This document shows positions 1-7,605 of a stretch of 27,169 nt of DNA, piece by piece. The notes beneath the pieces were generated by a model. It had not been told where the DNA came from and did not search any database. It saw nothing but the letters and a program-made list of their open reading frames with translations. The DNA lies in the NCBI GenBank assembly GCA_904398645.1, contig CAJFPH010000067.1:1-27169 (forward strand), in the 5' to 3' direction. Made by a program: the position numbers and the translations under genes. Each line of letters opens with the position of its first letter. Within the stretch, counting starts at the first letter, position 1. This DNA comes from Allobutyricicoccus pentlandensis (lineage in GTDB: Bacteria > Bacillota > Clostridia > Oscillospirales > QAMX01).

Positions 1-228
1 GGCTTCCGCATGTATGGGACCTTTTCCATAACATAGATATTCACACGTCGTACCAAGAAGATCTGCAATCTTTTCAAGGGTGGAAAGTGTTATTTTTTCG
101 GTAATACCTTTCTCATAACGCGATACCGTAGAACGGTTAATGCCAAGTGCCCTTGCGAGCCAGGCCTGAGAATGGCCGCTCACTTTCCGGCAGGCTTTTA
201 TGCGCCCACCAACACTATCTTCAGGCAT
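1..228 (-). CDS. XRE/Cro-CI family repressor, N-terminal part (cut by window edge)
   Basis: This is a DNA-binding transcriptional regulator of the Cro/CI helix-turn-helix family. The visible 76 residues start MPEDSVGGRIKACRKVSG and contain the core HSQAWLARALGINRSTVSRYE, which is the HTH with its recognition helix, followed by a helix around LSTLEKIADLLGTTCEYL. The ATG at 228 is chosen because GGGAGG lies six bases upstream. The gene runs off the left edge, so its C-terminus and total length are unknown. It diverges from a phage-type regulator gene across a gap with repeated palindromic sites, the usual layout of an autoregulated prophage or mobile-element repressor. The family assignment is secure; a phage origin is inference. 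Confidence 0.85.
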   Translation of the reverse strand, partial: MPEDSVGGRIKACRKVSGHSQAWLARALGINRSTVSRYEKGITEKITLSTLEKIADLLGTTCEYLCYGKGPIHAEA

Positions 229-259
229 ACAAGTCCTCCCTACTTACTTATCTATAGTT

Positions 260-288
260 ATTATATCCAAACACGCAACAATATGCAA
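260..288 (-). promoter_or_regulatory. Sigma-A-type promoter of the XRE gene
   Basis: Read on the minus strand, TTGCAT (288-283) and a perfect TATAAT (265-260) are separated by 17 bases. They lie about 30 bases upstream of the XRE ATG. The spacer contains GCAAC/GCAAT half-sites at 275-279 and 285-289 on the plus strand, related to the palindromes further right, so autorepression is plausible. Confidence 0.6.
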
Positions 289-330
289 TATGCGAATGTC
301 GAAAAAAGTCGATTTTTTGTAGAAAAACTA

Positions 331-359
331 TTGACAAATCTTCTGCCTTATTATATATT
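331..359 (+). promoter_or_regulatory. Sigma-A promoter, divergent from the XRE gene
   Basis: A perfect TTGACA (331-336) is followed after 17 bases by TATATT (354-359). The predicted start, near 366, falls inside the palindrome at 361-381, so a repressor bound there would block initiation. It could drive the short frame at 409-612 and the regulator gene at 622. Confidence 0.7.
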
Positions 360-360
360 T

Positions 361-381
361 ATGTTGCGTATTGCAACGCAA
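361..381. promoter_or_regulatory. Operator-like palindrome, copy 1
   Basis: GTTGC-N5-GCAAC occurs at 363-377, nested in a wider TTGCGT...ACGCAA palindrome at 364-381. It overlaps the predicted start site of the rightward promoter. The same core recurs at 572-586, which points to a specific binding site, most simply for the divergent XRE protein (inference). Confidence 0.5.
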
Positions 382-408
382 ATCTATAATAAGGAGGTAT
401 TTCATAAA

Positions 409-612
409 ATGATTTCCGTAAAAATGCTTTCAGGCATTTCATTTTATATGCTCCAGTTTTTACACTTTTACATATATGATTACCCAAAATTTATGCACTA
501 TTCTCAGAGAAGTAAAAACATATTTTACTTACGCTATTTGAGAATTTTGCGATGTTATCGCCGGTATAGATGTTGCTTTTCGCAACATTTCACGTTGTGT
601 ACAGAATGGTGA
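409..612 (+). CDS. Possible 67-residue small protein (doubtful)
   Basis: An ATG at 409 is preceded by a full AAGGAGG ribosome binding site at 391-397 and a consensus promoter at 331-359. It opens a 67-codon frame ending ten bases before the next gene. The predicted product is very rich in Phe, Tyr, Arg and Cys, matches no family I recognise and looks like translated AT-rich non-coding DNA. The frame also contains two perfect inverted repeats (510-530 and 570-588). It could be a leader peptide, a decayed gene or a chance frame. The translation signals are real, but I do not claim a functional protein. Confidence 0.2.
   Translation: MISVKMLSGISFYMLQFLHFYIYDYPKFMHYSQRSKNIFYLRYLRILRCYRRYRCCFSQHFTLCTEW
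510..530. repeat. Perfect inverted repeat AAGTAAAA-N5-TTTTACTT
   Basis: The 8-bp arms at 510-517 and 523-530 are perfect and separated by five bases. Its sequence differs from the GTTGC-type sites on either side. Symmetry and size fit a dimeric repressor site, but no regulator can be assigned. Confidence 0.4.
570..588. promoter_or_regulatory. Operator-like palindrome, copy 2
   Basis: ATGTTGC-N5-GCAACAT is a perfect 7-bp inverted repeat and shares the core GTTGC-N5-GCAAC with the site at 363-377. It ends 33 bases upstream of the start codon at 622. It may be a second operator for the XRE repressor. Confidence 0.5.
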
Positions 613-621
613 GGCGGCAAT

Positions 622-1056
622 ATGGATTACAGACTACTTGCACAGGAGGAATTGAAATCGCTGCCCATGCTTGCCAGTGCTTCGACCAATGCAGCGCTTG
701 AATTGGAAGAAATCAAATTGAAGCTGCGATCTATGAAATCCACCAAAGGTTTTTATGAAGAAACGCGAAAAGATGCGCAGGCCGGCGACGAACGCCTGCT
801 TGCACTGAAATCGCAAAAGGATGAACTGCAGCTGCGGCTCAGGCAGACAAGACTTCGCATGAATCGTATCGGCCGTGCGCTTGACGTGTTGTCCGATGAA
901 GAACGCAAGCTCCTAACCGAGTGTTACGTCATACGGGAAAATACACCGGAAGATATCATGGAAGTGATCGGCGTTGAAAAAAGTTCGTTTTACCGGATGC
1001 GCGGCGAAGCGCTGGAACGTTTTACACGCGCAATGTTCGGCGTCGTTCTCACTTAA
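622..1056 (+). CDS. Phage-type transcriptional regulator (RinA/ArpU/DUF1492-like)
   Basis: This 144-residue protein has a long charged coiled-coil-like N-terminal half (about residues 5-85, rich in Glu, Lys and Arg). A sigma-70 region-4-like helix-turn-helix follows: LSDEERKLLTECYVIRENT at about 90-108, then MEVIGVEKSSFYRMRGEAL. That architecture and length are typical of the phage late regulators RinA and ArpU and of DUF1492 proteins, which activate phage gene transcription. The ATG has a modest GAGG site upstream. It faces an XRE repressor across an operator-rich gap and ends before a strong terminator, with no other phage genes in view. It may be a remnant, or the edge of an element extending left. 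Confidence 0.6.
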   Translation: MDYRLLAQEELKSLPMLASASTNAALELEEIKLKLRSMKSTKGFYEETRKDAQAGDERLLALKSQKDELQLRLRQTRLRMNRIGRALDVLSDEERKLLTECYVIRENTPEDIMEVIGVEKSSFYRMRGEALERFTRAMFGVVLT

Positions 1057-1071
1057 CCGCACCGTTTGAAA

Positions 1072-1104
1072 AAAGCCCCTGCCTGAAAATCAGGCAGGGG
1101 CTTT
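1072..1104 (+). terminator. Intrinsic terminator after the phage-type regulator
   Basis: A perfect 15-bp stem (1072-1086 with 1090-1104) closes a three-base loop and ends in a short T run. It begins 16 bases after the stop codon. Confidence 0.8.
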
Positions 1105-1290
1105 CGATTCTACCTTGTAAAAATTGCTTTCATGATTGCAGCAGCTTTTGTTTGGATCTGCAAACGCCAGATCGTATACAAAAAGACACCTTCACGATGC
1201 AGCCTTCTCATGATATTTTTTGGCGTGCGCGCATTTTTTACAGTGCACCTATTCATGTCTGCTTTCAAGCCGGGGAGGCTTTGCGCAATA
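1105..1290. other. Intergenic stretch with no recognised gene
   Basis: This lies between two strong terminator hairpins (1072-1104 and 1291-1322). Short overlapping frames exist, but none has a convincing ribosome binding site or a recognisable product. I see no RNA gene. Confidence 0.5.
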
Positions 1291-1322
1291 AAAAACTGCC
1301 TGCTGCAATGCAGGCAGTTTTT
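1291..1322 (-). terminator. Terminator of hflKC
   Basis: A perfect 13-bp stem, arms 1291-1303 and 1310-1322 with a six-base loop, is flanked by A5 and T5 runs. It starts four bases after the hflC stop codon on the minus strand and could work in both directions. Confidence 0.85.
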
Positions 1323-1325
1323 CTG

Positions 1326-2207
1326 CTATTGATTCATCAGAATCTCGGCAAGTGGAGAATCCGGACCCAAAATCAACGTCTTTTCATCTCCATTTAGCGA
1401 TGCCTTCAGCGCATCGAGCGCTAAAGTAAACTCATAAAAATCTTTTTTGTCATCCGTATCATAAGCTTCGGCCAGAATACGCATATACTCCTGTTCGCCC
1501 TCGGCCTCCAGCTGTGCGGCCTCGGCCTCTGCGTTCGATACAATGATATTGACCTGCCGGTCCACATCATTACGGATAATAGACGCCTCATATTCGCCAT
1601 CTGCGGTATATTTCTCGGCGATCTGATTGCGTTCAGAGATCATGCGCGCATACACCGCCTGCTCGTTTGCCTCCGGCAAATCAAAGCGCTTGATCTTAAT
1701 ATCCACAATTCCAATCCCATACGTATCCGTCAATTCCGCCACATCCGATGCAATCCCGGCATAGATATCGTTACGTTCCATTGCATCGTCCTCATTAATA
1801 ATATCGCGCTGCGCGAGCGTACCCATAATGTTCTTCAATGCATTGTAAGTCAGCGCATCCAGACGCTGCTCAGCTACGGAAATCGAACCCAAAGACTGAT
1901 AAAACTTCAGCGGATCATTAATTTCCCACAAAACGTAGCTGTCTACCGTCATGTTCTGCTTATCGGCAGTCAGCACCTCAGACGGTGAAATATCATACAG
2001 CATAACGGCCTTGGGGAACCGTTTGATTCCATCAATAAACGGCACCTTAAAATGCAGGCCGGGCGTATCAGTCGTGGAGACAATTTTCTCAAAGCGCACG
2101 ACGCAGGCATATTCATTTTCGGAAACGGTATAGACGGAGGTAGAAACGCAGATCACAACAGCCAGCACTACAACGGCAATTATAACCCATTTAGCAGCCT
2201 TTTTCAT
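1326..2207 (-). CDS. hflC: HflC, SPFH/Band 7 membrane protease modulator
   Basis: HflC pairs with HflK in a large membrane assembly that encloses and modulates the FtsH protease in Proteobacteria. This 293-residue protein has a short basic N-terminus, one membrane segment (about 7-27) and then an SPFH/Band 7 domain beginning VSENEYACVVRFEKIV. The C-terminal helical region is rich in Ala and Glu (AEAEAAQLEAEGEQEYMRILAEAYD), the HflC signature. Its ATG overlaps the hflK stop (ATGA), which indicates translational coupling. Length is close to the usual HflC size of about 330. Function is well established in E. coli; the target in this organism is inferred. Confidence 0.9.
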   Translation of the reverse strand: MKKAAKWVIIAVVVLAVVICVSTSVYTVSENEYACVVRFEKIVSTTDTPGLHFKVPFIDGIKRFPKAVMLYDISPSEVLTADKQNMTVDSYVLWEINDPLKFYQSLGSISVAEQRLDALTYNALKNIMGTLAQRDIINEDDAMERNDIYAGIASDVAELTDTYGIGIVDIKIKRFDLPEANEQAVYARMISERNQIAEKYTADGEYEASIIRNDVDRQVNIIVSNAEAEAAQLEAEGEQEYMRILAEAYDTDDKKDFYEFTLALDALKASLNGDEKTLILGPDSPLAEILMNQ

Positions 2208-3253
2208 CGGTTCTCGCCTCCCTCATCCGAATTTGGCACCGTAGAAGATGTGGATGCGGCATCCGATCCTCCACCGTTTGCGAAGTCTTCCAGCGGCAGC
2301 ACTTTCATCACGCCGTCTTCGGAAAGATCGATATACAGCTTGACATCCGGTAACGCCTCCGTAATCGCCTCATAATACATACGCGATCGGGTTATCGCAG
2401 GATTTTGTGCGTATTCTTCGTATCTTGCCTCAAACATGGCCACCTGTTCCAGCGCTTCATTGATGCGTTTTTGCTTTAAGTAAGCTGCGTTCTGGAGCAG
2501 CTGGTCCGCCTGCGCCTCCGCAGCCGGAAGCTCGGCATTTTGATAGGCCATTGCTTCATTCACAACCGTCTCGGCGCCCTGTTTCGCCGTTTCTACATTT
2601 TTAAACGCCGCAGTAACCTCCTCGGTAGGCGGATCGCTGTCCTGTATCTTGACGTCGTTAAGCATCAGACCAATATCATACTGTTCCAATGTTTCAACAA
2701 TCAGATCTTTTACCTGCATCTGAATGGCCTCTTTACCATCTGTCAGCACGGAGTCCACATTCGTAGAGCCTACCACATTGCGAACCTGACTTTGGACAAG
2801 ATTACGCAGAATATCTTCCGGCTCATAAGAGCTGAATAGATATTTGACAGGATCTGAAATCTTATACTCAACAAAGAACTCCACATTGACGATATTATAG
2901 TCGCCGGTAATCATCTTGCTTTCGCTCTCAACCACATCATAGCCCGACTCGTTGTACGGATCCGTTCGGTAGCCAAGTTCAATTTTTTGATAGACATTGA
3001 CGTCAACCTTATGCACCTGATGGATTCCCAACGGGAGCTTAAAATGTATACCAGCCTCCGTGACGTCCGTCACCTTGCCAAACGTTGTGACGACAGCCTG
3101 CTGCTTTTCATCAACCGTATACCAGCATGAGGTCCCAATCGCCACGGCAAGGAGCACGATTACAGCCAGGAGCACGATCCGTTTGATTTTTCCCGGCTCC
3201 AGCTTCGGCCCTCTTGGTTTGGGAGGCGTATAAGAATATCCGTTTTGATCCAT
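2204..3253 (-). CDS. hflK: HflK, SPFH/Band 7 membrane protease modulator
   Basis: This is the partner of HflC in the FtsH-regulating membrane complex. The 349-residue protein has a cytoplasmic Pro/Gly-rich N-terminus (YSYTPPKPRGPKLEPGK), a membrane segment at about 25-46 and a Band 7 domain from WYTVDEKQQAVVTTFGKV. A long Ala/Gln/Glu helix follows (VVNEAMAYQNAELPAAEAQADQLL), then a low-complexity Gly/Ser tail. The Pro/Gly-rich N-terminus distinguishes HflK from HflC. The ATG is preceded by GGAAG. The gene is first in a two-gene unit that overlaps hflC by four bases. I could not resolve a convincing promoter in the 160 bases upstream. Confidence 0.9.
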   Translation of the reverse strand: MDQNGYSYTPPKPRGPKLEPGKIKRIVLLAVIVLLAVAIGTSCWYTVDEKQQAVVTTFGKVTDVTEAGIHFKLPLGIHQVHKVDVNVYQKIELGYRTDPYNESGYDVVESESKMITGDYNIVNVEFFVEYKISDPVKYLFSSYEPEDILRNLVQSQVRNVVGSTNVDSVLTDGKEAIQMQVKDLIVETLEQYDIGLMLNDVKIQDSDPPTEEVTAAFKNVETAKQGAETVVNEAMAYQNAELPAAEAQADQLLQNAAYLKQKRINEALEQVAMFEARYEEYAQNPAITRSRMYYEAITEALPDVKLYIDLSEDGVMKVLPLEDFANGGGSDAASTSSTVPNSDEGGENR

Positions 3254-3412
3254 CTTGCACTTCCTTTCAATCTGTGCATTATTTTATGAACACCACACGA
3301 CTCTATTACACCGCGCGGTGCATGGCAAATAACTGCCAATCTATGGTGTTTGATTACAATATACAGGAGTATTGTTAACTCAGTTTAAACTTTTCGACGG
3401 CTTTTGCCGGAC

Positions 3413-3448
3413 AAAAACAGCCGTCTGGGGTATAACCAGACGGCTGTT
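3413..3448 (-). terminator. Terminator of the ANTAR-pyrG-glmS unit
   Basis: A perfect 13-bp stem, arms 3416-3428 and 3436-3448 with a seven-base loop, is followed on the minus strand by a T5 run (3417-3413). It lies 46 bases past the glmS stop. Confidence 0.85.
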
Positions 3449-3494
3449 GCAAACAGAATCTTTACATCTGCGGGCACACCGCCGCTTTCGGTTT

Positions 3495-5321
3495 TCATTC
3501 AACCGTTACACTCTTTGCAAGATTACGCGGCTTATCGATGTCGCAGCCTTTGAGCGAGGCAACGTAATACGCAAACAGTTGAAGCGGGATTACGGAAAGA
3601 GACGGCGCAACAAAGTCCGCATGTGCGGGAAGCGGGATGACATAATCTGCCACTTCGTCAATAAACGGCATACCATCACAGGCCAACGCAATCACCATGG
3701 CGCCGCGTGCTTTTACCGTACGGATATCGGAAATCATGCGCTCAAGCAACCGCTCCTGCGTACAAAGTGCAACCACAAGACTGCCGGGTTGTATCAGCGA
3801 AATCGTGCCATGCTTGAGCTCTCCGGCCGCATAAGACTCTGAGTGAATGTAGGAAATTTCCTTCAGCTTTAAAGAGCCTTCCAATGCCAGCGCATAGTCC
3901 AGATTACGTCCAATAAAGAAAATATCCTCTTTTGCAAAGCATAAAGACGCCAGGTATTGAATATGTGAGGTATCCTTTAAAAGCGTCTCACACAGGCCGG
4001 GCAGCGCCTCCAGCTGCCGCATATATGAGGCATAGCGTGTGTCATCCAGCCGTCCCAGCATCCTCGACATGGCAAGCGTCATAAGATAAAGGACGGAAAG
4101 CTGGGTATTATAGGCCTTCGTTGTCGCCACAGCAATTTCAGGTCCTGCCCAGGTATAAAGCACCTCGTCGGCTTCGGAGGCAATCGCACTGCCAACAACA
4201 TTGACAATCCCAATGGTATATGCGCCAAGGCGCTTCGCCTCGCGCAAAGCGGCCAGCGTATCCGCAGTTTCTCCGGACTGACTGATGACAAGCACCAACG
4301 TATCGCCGTCCACCAAAGGGTTGTCATAGCGAAACTCCGATGCCAATTCCACCCGAACCGGGATATGAAGCAACTGTTCCATAAAGACGCGCCCAACCAT
4401 ACCGACGTGATAAGATGAGCCGCAAGCAGTAATATAGATCTGCTTTAACGAACGAACACGCGCCTCATCCAGCCCGTGTAAGCCCAGTTCGATCTCTCCA
4501 TTCGCTACACGCGGTGAAATCGTATCATGAATTGCACGCGGCTGCTCATAGATTTCCTTGAGCATGAAATGCTCGTAGCCCCCTTTTTCGGCGGCGGATA
4601 TGTCCCACTCCACACGTTCTTCCGTATAGGGAACCGGCTCTCCAAAGGGATCAAATATCTTTACGGAATCCGCACGTATTACCGCAACATCCATTTCCTT
4701 GAGCCGTACCACACGGCGCGTATACTTCAAGAATGCCGGGATGTCGGACGCGATGTAATTTTCACCCTCTCCAAGGCCTATAATAAGCGGGCTGTTTTGA
4801 CGCGCCGCCACAATAAGGTCCGGATAATCGGTAAACAGTACGCCCAGCGCATATGAGCCCTTGATCTGTACCAGCGCTGTGCGCACAGCCTCGACAGGGT
4901 CCCCATGGTAGTAATAATCAATCAAATTTGCTACAACCTCCGAGTCAGTCTGCGAACGGAATGTGTAGCCCTGCGCCGTTAAGAACTCCTTGAGCGGCAA
5001 ATAATTTTCAATGATGCCATTATGTACAATCACCACGCGCGAATCGGTACTCGCATGCGGATGCGCATTTAAATCCGATGGTTCTCCGTGGGTTGCCCAT
5101 CGTGTGTGACCAATGCCAACTTTTCCCGGAAGCCTGGCGCCGTTATCCGTTCGCTCACGCAGCACCATAAGCCTGCCGCGTGCCTTTTCCACATGGATAC
5201 CATCCGCCTCATGGATGGCCAACCCTGCCGAGTCATATCCCCGGTATTCCAGGTGTTCCAACGCATCTAAAATCATTTCGGAAGCCTGCCGCGCGCCGGC
5301 ATAACCCACGATTCCACACAT
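3495..5321 (-). CDS. glmS: GlmS, glutamine--fructose-6-phosphate aminotransferase
   Basis: GlmS converts fructose-6-phosphate and glutamine to glucosamine-6-phosphate, the first step to UDP-GlcNAc, peptidoglycan and teichoic acids. The 608-residue length is standard. The N-terminus MCGIVGYAG exposes the catalytic Cys after Met removal, and RWATHG and NGIIEN belong to the glutaminase domain. Two SIS sugar-isomerase domains follow (ITACGSSYHVG, LVISQSGETADT, FFIGRNLDYALALEGSLK). The tail NLAKSVTVE is the conserved glmS ending. The ATG has AGGAGG upstream. Only 19 bases separate it from pyrG, so there is no room for the glmS ribozyme used by many Firmicutes; control must come from the shared upstream region or another route. 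Confidence 0.97.
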   Translation of the reverse strand: MCGIVGYAGARQASEMILDALEHLEYRGYDSAGLAIHEADGIHVEKARGRLMVLRERTDNGARLPGKVGIGHTRWATHGEPSDLNAHPHASTDSRVVIVHNGIIENYLPLKEFLTAQGYTFRSQTDSEVVANLIDYYYHGDPVEAVRTALVQIKGSYALGVLFTDYPDLIVAARQNSPLIIGLGEGENYIASDIPAFLKYTRRVVRLKEMDVAVIRADSVKIFDPFGEPVPYTEERVEWDISAAEKGGYEHFMLKEIYEQPRAIHDTISPRVANGEIELGLHGLDEARVRSLKQIYITACGSSYHVGMVGRVFMEQLLHIPVRVELASEFRYDNPLVDGDTLVLVISQSGETADTLAALREAKRLGAYTIGIVNVVGSAIASEADEVLYTWAGPEIAVATTKAYNTQLSVLYLMTLAMSRMLGRLDDTRYASYMRQLEALPGLCETLLKDTSHIQYLASLCFAKEDIFFIGRNLDYALALEGSLKLKEISYIHSESYAAGELKHGTISLIQPGSLVVALCTQERLLERMISDIRTVKARGAMVIALACDGMPFIDEVADYVIPLPAHADFVAPSLSVIPLQLFAYYVASLKGCDIDKPRNLAKSVTVE

Positions 5322-5340
5322 AAATTGTTCCTCCTGTCGA

Positions 5341-6945
5341 TTATTTCGACTGGCCGTTCAGCGCCGCCTTCACAAAACCCAGAAAAAGCGGATGCGCCTT
5401 ATTGGGCCTGCTTTTGAATTCGGGATGGAACTGCACACCGACAAAAAAGTCGTTTTCCGGCACCTCGACCGTTTCAACAATGCGGCAGTCCGGAGACATA
5501 CCGCTGATTTTTAAGCCATGAGCCGTCAGCAGCTCCCGATAGTCGTTATTAAACTCATAGCGATGACGGTGCCGTTCGCTGATCATTTCCCGGCGGTAAC
5601 ATGCATACATCTGCGTATCCTCCATAATATGGCACGGATAAGCACCCAAACGCATGGTGCCGCCTTTCGCAATTTCCTCATTCTGGTCCGGCATAAAATC
5701 GATGACCTTATGTGGCGTATCCGGCGCAAACTCACCGGAGTTGGCGTCTGCCAATCCGCACACATGGCGGGCATATTCAATCACGGCAATCTGCATACCC
5801 AGACATATGCCGAAGTACGGAATATTATGCGTCCTGGCATAGCCTGCCGCCGTAATCATTCCCTCAATACCGCGGTCCCCAAAACCTCCCGGCAAAATAA
5901 TTCCGTCGCAAGCCGCAAGCTGCTGTTCTACATTTTCCGGCGTAATGCCCTCGCTGTCAATCCAGTTGATATCCACAAACGCCCCGCTCTCATATCCTGC
6001 GTGACGCAGCGCCTCTGCCACGGACAAATAGGCGTCGTGTAATTTCACATACTTGCCAACCAGCCCAATCGTCACCCGCCGCGTACGGTTTTTAATACGG
6101 CTGAGCATTTCAATCCATCCGCGCATATCAGGTTCCGGCGCATGAATACCAAGTTCGCGGCAGACAATATCGGAAAAATTGTTTTTCTCCAACATGACAG
6201 GCGCCTCATACAGTACCGGCAGCGTAATATTTTCGATCACGCAATCTGGTTTCACATTGCAGAAAAGTGCAATTTTCCGGCGAATTTCTTCGTCCACAGG
6301 TTCGTCGCAGCGCATAACAATAATATCCGGCGATATTCCCATAGACCGCAGTTCTTTAACAGAATGCTGCGTCGGCTTTGACTTATGTTCGCCGGAGCTT
6401 TTTATGTACGGCACGAGCGTGACGTGAATAAACAGACTGTTGCCGCGGCCGGCCTCAAGCGACACCTGACGGATTGCCTCCAGAAACGGCTGACTCTCGA
6501 TATCTCCCGTCGTGCCGCCGATCTCCGTAATAACCACATCGGCATTCGATTTGCGTCCTACGCTGTATATAAAATCCTTAATCTCATTTGTAATGTGAGG
6601 GATCACCTGAACCGTCTGGCCGAGATACGCACCGCGGCGCTCCTTATTCAGAACATTCCAATAGACCTTCCCTGTCGTGAGGTTGGAAAACTGATTGAGA
6701 TCCTCATCAATAAACCGCTCATAGTGCCCCAAATCCAGATCGGTTTCCGCGCCGTCATCTGTGACATACACTTCCCCATGCTGATACGGACTCATTGTGC
6801 CGGGATCTACATTAATGTAAGGATCAAGCTTCTGTGCCGCAACCTTTAAACCACGTTCCTTCAAAAGGCGTCCCAAAGATGCCGCCGTAATGCCCTTCCC
6901 CAGTCCGGAAACCACGCCACCAGTCACGAAAATAAATTTACTCAT
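5341..6945 (-). CDS. pyrG: PyrG, CTP synthase
   Basis: PyrG aminates UTP to CTP using ATP and glutamine. The 534-residue protein begins with the synthetase domain (KFIFVTGGVVSGLGKGITAASLG, the ATP-binding loop) and keeps EIGGTTGDIES and KPTQHSVKEL. The C-terminal class I glutaminase domain has the nucleophile Cys381 in FGICLGMQ and the His507/Glu509 pair in FHPEF, so both halves look active. It starts 12 bases after the ANTAR gene, with a GAGG site overlapping that gene's end, and is followed by glmS after 19 bases. There is no separate pyrG leader, so a Bacillus-type CTP-sensing attenuator directly upstream of pyrG is absent. Confidence 0.97.
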   Translation of the reverse strand: MSKFIFVTGGVVSGLGKGITAASLGRLLKERGLKVAAQKLDPYINVDPGTMSPYQHGEVYVTDDGAETDLDLGHYERFIDEDLNQFSNLTTGKVYWNVLNKERRGAYLGQTVQVIPHITNEIKDFIYSVGRKSNADVVITEIGGTTGDIESQPFLEAIRQVSLEAGRGNSLFIHVTLVPYIKSSGEHKSKPTQHSVKELRSMGISPDIIVMRCDEPVDEEIRRKIALFCNVKPDCVIENITLPVLYEAPVMLEKNNFSDIVCRELGIHAPEPDMRGWIEMLSRIKNRTRRVTIGLVGKYVKLHDAYLSVAEALRHAGYESGAFVDINWIDSEGITPENVEQQLAACDGIILPGGFGDRGIEGMITAAGYARTHNIPYFGICLGMQIAVIEYARHVCGLADANSGEFAPDTPHKVIDFMPDQNEEIAKGGTMRLGAYPCHIMEDTQMYACYRREMISERHRHRYEFNNDYRELLTAHGLKISGMSPDCRIVETVEVPENDFFVGVQFHPEFKSRPNKAHPLFLGFVKAALNGQSK

Positions 6946-6957
6946 ATGTTTTCAGCC

Positions 6958-7545
6958 TCAGTTCTCATAAGTTTTCAGGATTCCTTCGGCTATTTCACCA
7001 CGGGTTGTGCGCCTATCCATCGCCTGTTTTTCAATATACCGGTGTGCCTCGGCCTCGCTCATCTTCAGATACTCAATGAGCACCCATTTCGCACGCTCTA
7101 CAATCCGCATCTCATTCATCCTGGTCTCAAGCGACTGCGCGCGGTCTTCTGCGCGGCGCATACGTTCGCGCATGGCCGCCAAAAGCCGTAAAGCCTGCAA
7201 AAACAGCGTCCGGCTCAGCGGCTTCGGTAAAGTCAGCACGCCACATTGCAAAACGCGCTCCGACAACTCCTCATACCGCTCGTTTTTGACAAGCAGCAAA
7301 ATGCCTGCATGGCCCATTCTCGTCATGTCGCACGCCAACCGGGCGCCAGTCTCACCCGGAAGCGGCGCGCTGATGATGACAATATCGTGCCGCTGCACAG
7401 CATAGCACTCCCGAGCCGCCGGGGCGTCTGCCGCAACGGCCGTCCTGGCAAACCCGGATTCGAGCAAAAGACCGCGTATAACATCTGTATCCCGAACGGA
7501 CGCAGAAACGATCAAGACACTGTAGGGCATCGGTCCTGTCGGCAT
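6958..7545 (-). CDS. ANTAR-domain RNA-binding regulator with degenerate receiver
   Basis: ANTAR proteins are antiterminators that bind paired RNA hairpins in leader transcripts. This 195-residue protein has a CheY-like N-terminal fold (about 7-122), a linking helix, and an ANTAR domain at about 140-192 (RMNEMRIVERAKWVLIEYLKM, then MDRRTTRGEIAEGIL). The receiver looks unable to accept phosphate. The acceptor position reads DIVIISAPLPG, with Ser59 where Asp is expected, and the acidic pair is missing from VLIVSASV, although Lys108 in LPKP is kept. ATG 7545 is chosen because GGGAGG lies five bases upstream; an in-frame GTG at 7551 overlaps that site. Similar clostridial regulators often accompany glnA; here the partners are pyrG and glmS. 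Confidence 0.88.
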   Translation of the reverse strand: MPTGPMPYSVLIVSASVRDTDVIRGLLLESGFARTAVAADAPAARECYAVQRHDIVIISAPLPGETGARLACDMTRMGHAGILLLVKNERYEELSERVLQCGVLTLPKPLSRTLFLQALRLLAAMRERMRRAEDRAQSLETRMNEMRIVERAKWVLIEYLKMSEAEAHRYIEKQAMDRRTTRGEIAEGILKTYEN

Positions 7546-7605
7546 ATGCACCTCCCGGCATCCGGCGCACCCTCTCCGCAGCGATTACGGACGCTATTGG
7601 CCGAT

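Noticed and set aside
1132..1397. Two overlapping plus-strand short frames between the phage-type regulator and hflC
   Set aside because: Neither has a ribosome binding site, and both run into the terminator of hflC.
3254..3412. A promoter for hflK
   Set aside because: Several AT-rich hexamers exist, but none pairs with a -35 at acceptable spacing, so I do not annotate one.
5322..5340. A possible glmS ribozyme
   Set aside because: Only 19 bases lie upstream of glmS, far too short for the ribozyme, and none of its features is visible.
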